NCBI GenBank assembly: GCA_037179515.1 | Contig: JAXCGZ010005705.1 | Span: forward strand, 129,167-193,166 | Source: Halocaridina rubra | Lineage: Eukaryota; Arthropoda; Malacostraca; Decapoda; Atyidae | Reading direction: 5' to 3' | Length of the DNA stretch: 64,000 nt | In this document: positions 63,441 to 64,000 of the stretch, one piece after another | Position numbering within the stretch: position 1 is the first letter of the stretch | Layout of the letters: each line of letters starts with the position of its first letter | Translations under genes and position numbers: made by a program | The notes under the pieces: generated by a model | What the model was told of the DNA's origin: nothing | The model's input: only the letters and a program-made list of their open reading frames with translations | Database searches by the model: none

Positions 63441-64000
63441 GTCTTATTTTTTTTATTAATTTAGTATTGGATAATAGGACTAAAATAGCCTTTCTTTCGG
63501 TTACTTACAAAAACGTTTTGCAAAAACGAATTTTAAGTAAATTTTGAGTGCACTGAGTACTTAATACTATTATATTTAACCATTAAATTTTCCTGAGAAC
63601 AAAACCCAGATATGAAGAGGAAAAATATAGTAATGGTTTAACAACACTTAATAAATAACAACTATTTTTTTTTCTCTTCCAAGTACTGGTCTTGCTTCTT
63701 GGATTATTGGTAATAAATTGCTAAAGAGAGGGTCTGGCAAGAAGCTAGAGGATGAACATCAATTGCAAAGGGGATTTGTAGGTCTGAGAATCAGTATTTT
63801 CCCATTTATCTGTATAGTTGTGTTTTATGACATGGATTCCTCGGAACCTGTAAAGCTGAGCAACGCTAGAGCTATTCCTATTTACAAGGCAAGTCATCAA
63901 ACCTAACCTATCCAATCTTAAACTACCCTATCCTTTCCTAACCTACTCTGTTCTACCCTCATAATTGAAGGGAATATTTAAGTTTTACACGAGGTCCTGT
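63441..64000. other. No recognised gene
   Basis: A 62-codon open frame at 63718-63906 has no recognisable domain. The end (63898-63955) has CCTAACCTA and CCTATCC runs resembling degenerate TTAGG-type sequence. Confidence 0.5.

Noticed and set aside
63718..63906. Small protein gene of 62 codons
   Set aside because: No homology, no splice partners and no clear promoter or poly(A) context; length is within chance for this composition.

Overview
Eukaryotic nuclear DNA, almost certainly from an arthropod and most likely a decapod crustacean (possibly a crab). The evidence is indirect: intron-rich genes with GT..AG introns, extreme CT, TA and ATT microsatellite expansion, dozens of tRNA-derived SINEs, CR1-, jockey- and RTE-type LINE remnants, and pogo/Tigger-like DNA transposons. 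Species cannot be fixed from the sequence alone. There are no bacterial features.

Two protein-coding genes account for all convincing coding sequence. (1) Plus strand, 1467-45928: nearly the whole of midasin (MDN1/Rea1), the giant dynein-like AAA+ ATPase that removes assembly factors from pre-60S ribosomal particles. Thirty-one coding exons join in frame with GT..AG junctions into about 5209 residues. They carry six AAA modules (all six P-loops intact), a linker encoded mostly by one 7.1-kb exon (33522-40650), a D/E-rich region spread over exons 26-30, and a C-terminal MIDAS domain in the last exon. Only the first roughly 95 residues (by comparison with human midasin) are missing and probably lie upstream of the window. 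(2) Minus strand, 56823-48818: a five-coding-exon F-box/leucine-rich-repeat gene of 283 residues that resembles FBXL15. The two genes converge.

Layout: 1-883, degraded Tigger-like transposon with a broken transposase; 1040-1388, diverged tandem repeat; 1467-45928, MDN1 with introns packed with SINEs, LINE fragments, MITEs and microsatellites; 45922-46330, MDN1 stop and 3' UTR, partly SINE-derived, with a palindromic poly(A) signal; 46485-48775, intergenic, with a transposon end and a pair of TTAA-flanked MITEs; 48818-56823, FBXL15; 56870-57255, its upstream region with a 125-bp duplication and a SINE; 57370-58015, a giant TA-rich palindrome; 58180-58890, second Tigger-like transposase remnant; 59260-59652, fold-back element; 59900-64000, no recognisable gene, with a palindromic MITE at 62333-62625 and a reverse-strand LINE remnant at 62900-63440.

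Midasin acts in ribosome assembly. FBXL15 is, in other animals, the substrate adaptor of an SCF ubiquitin ligase. Nothing in the sequence suggests the two are functionally linked. The unusual content is repeat biology acting on genes: a probable SINE-derived stop codon, tandemly copied splice junctions in both genes, a transposon with a subterminal 175-bp satellite array, and several large palindromes.
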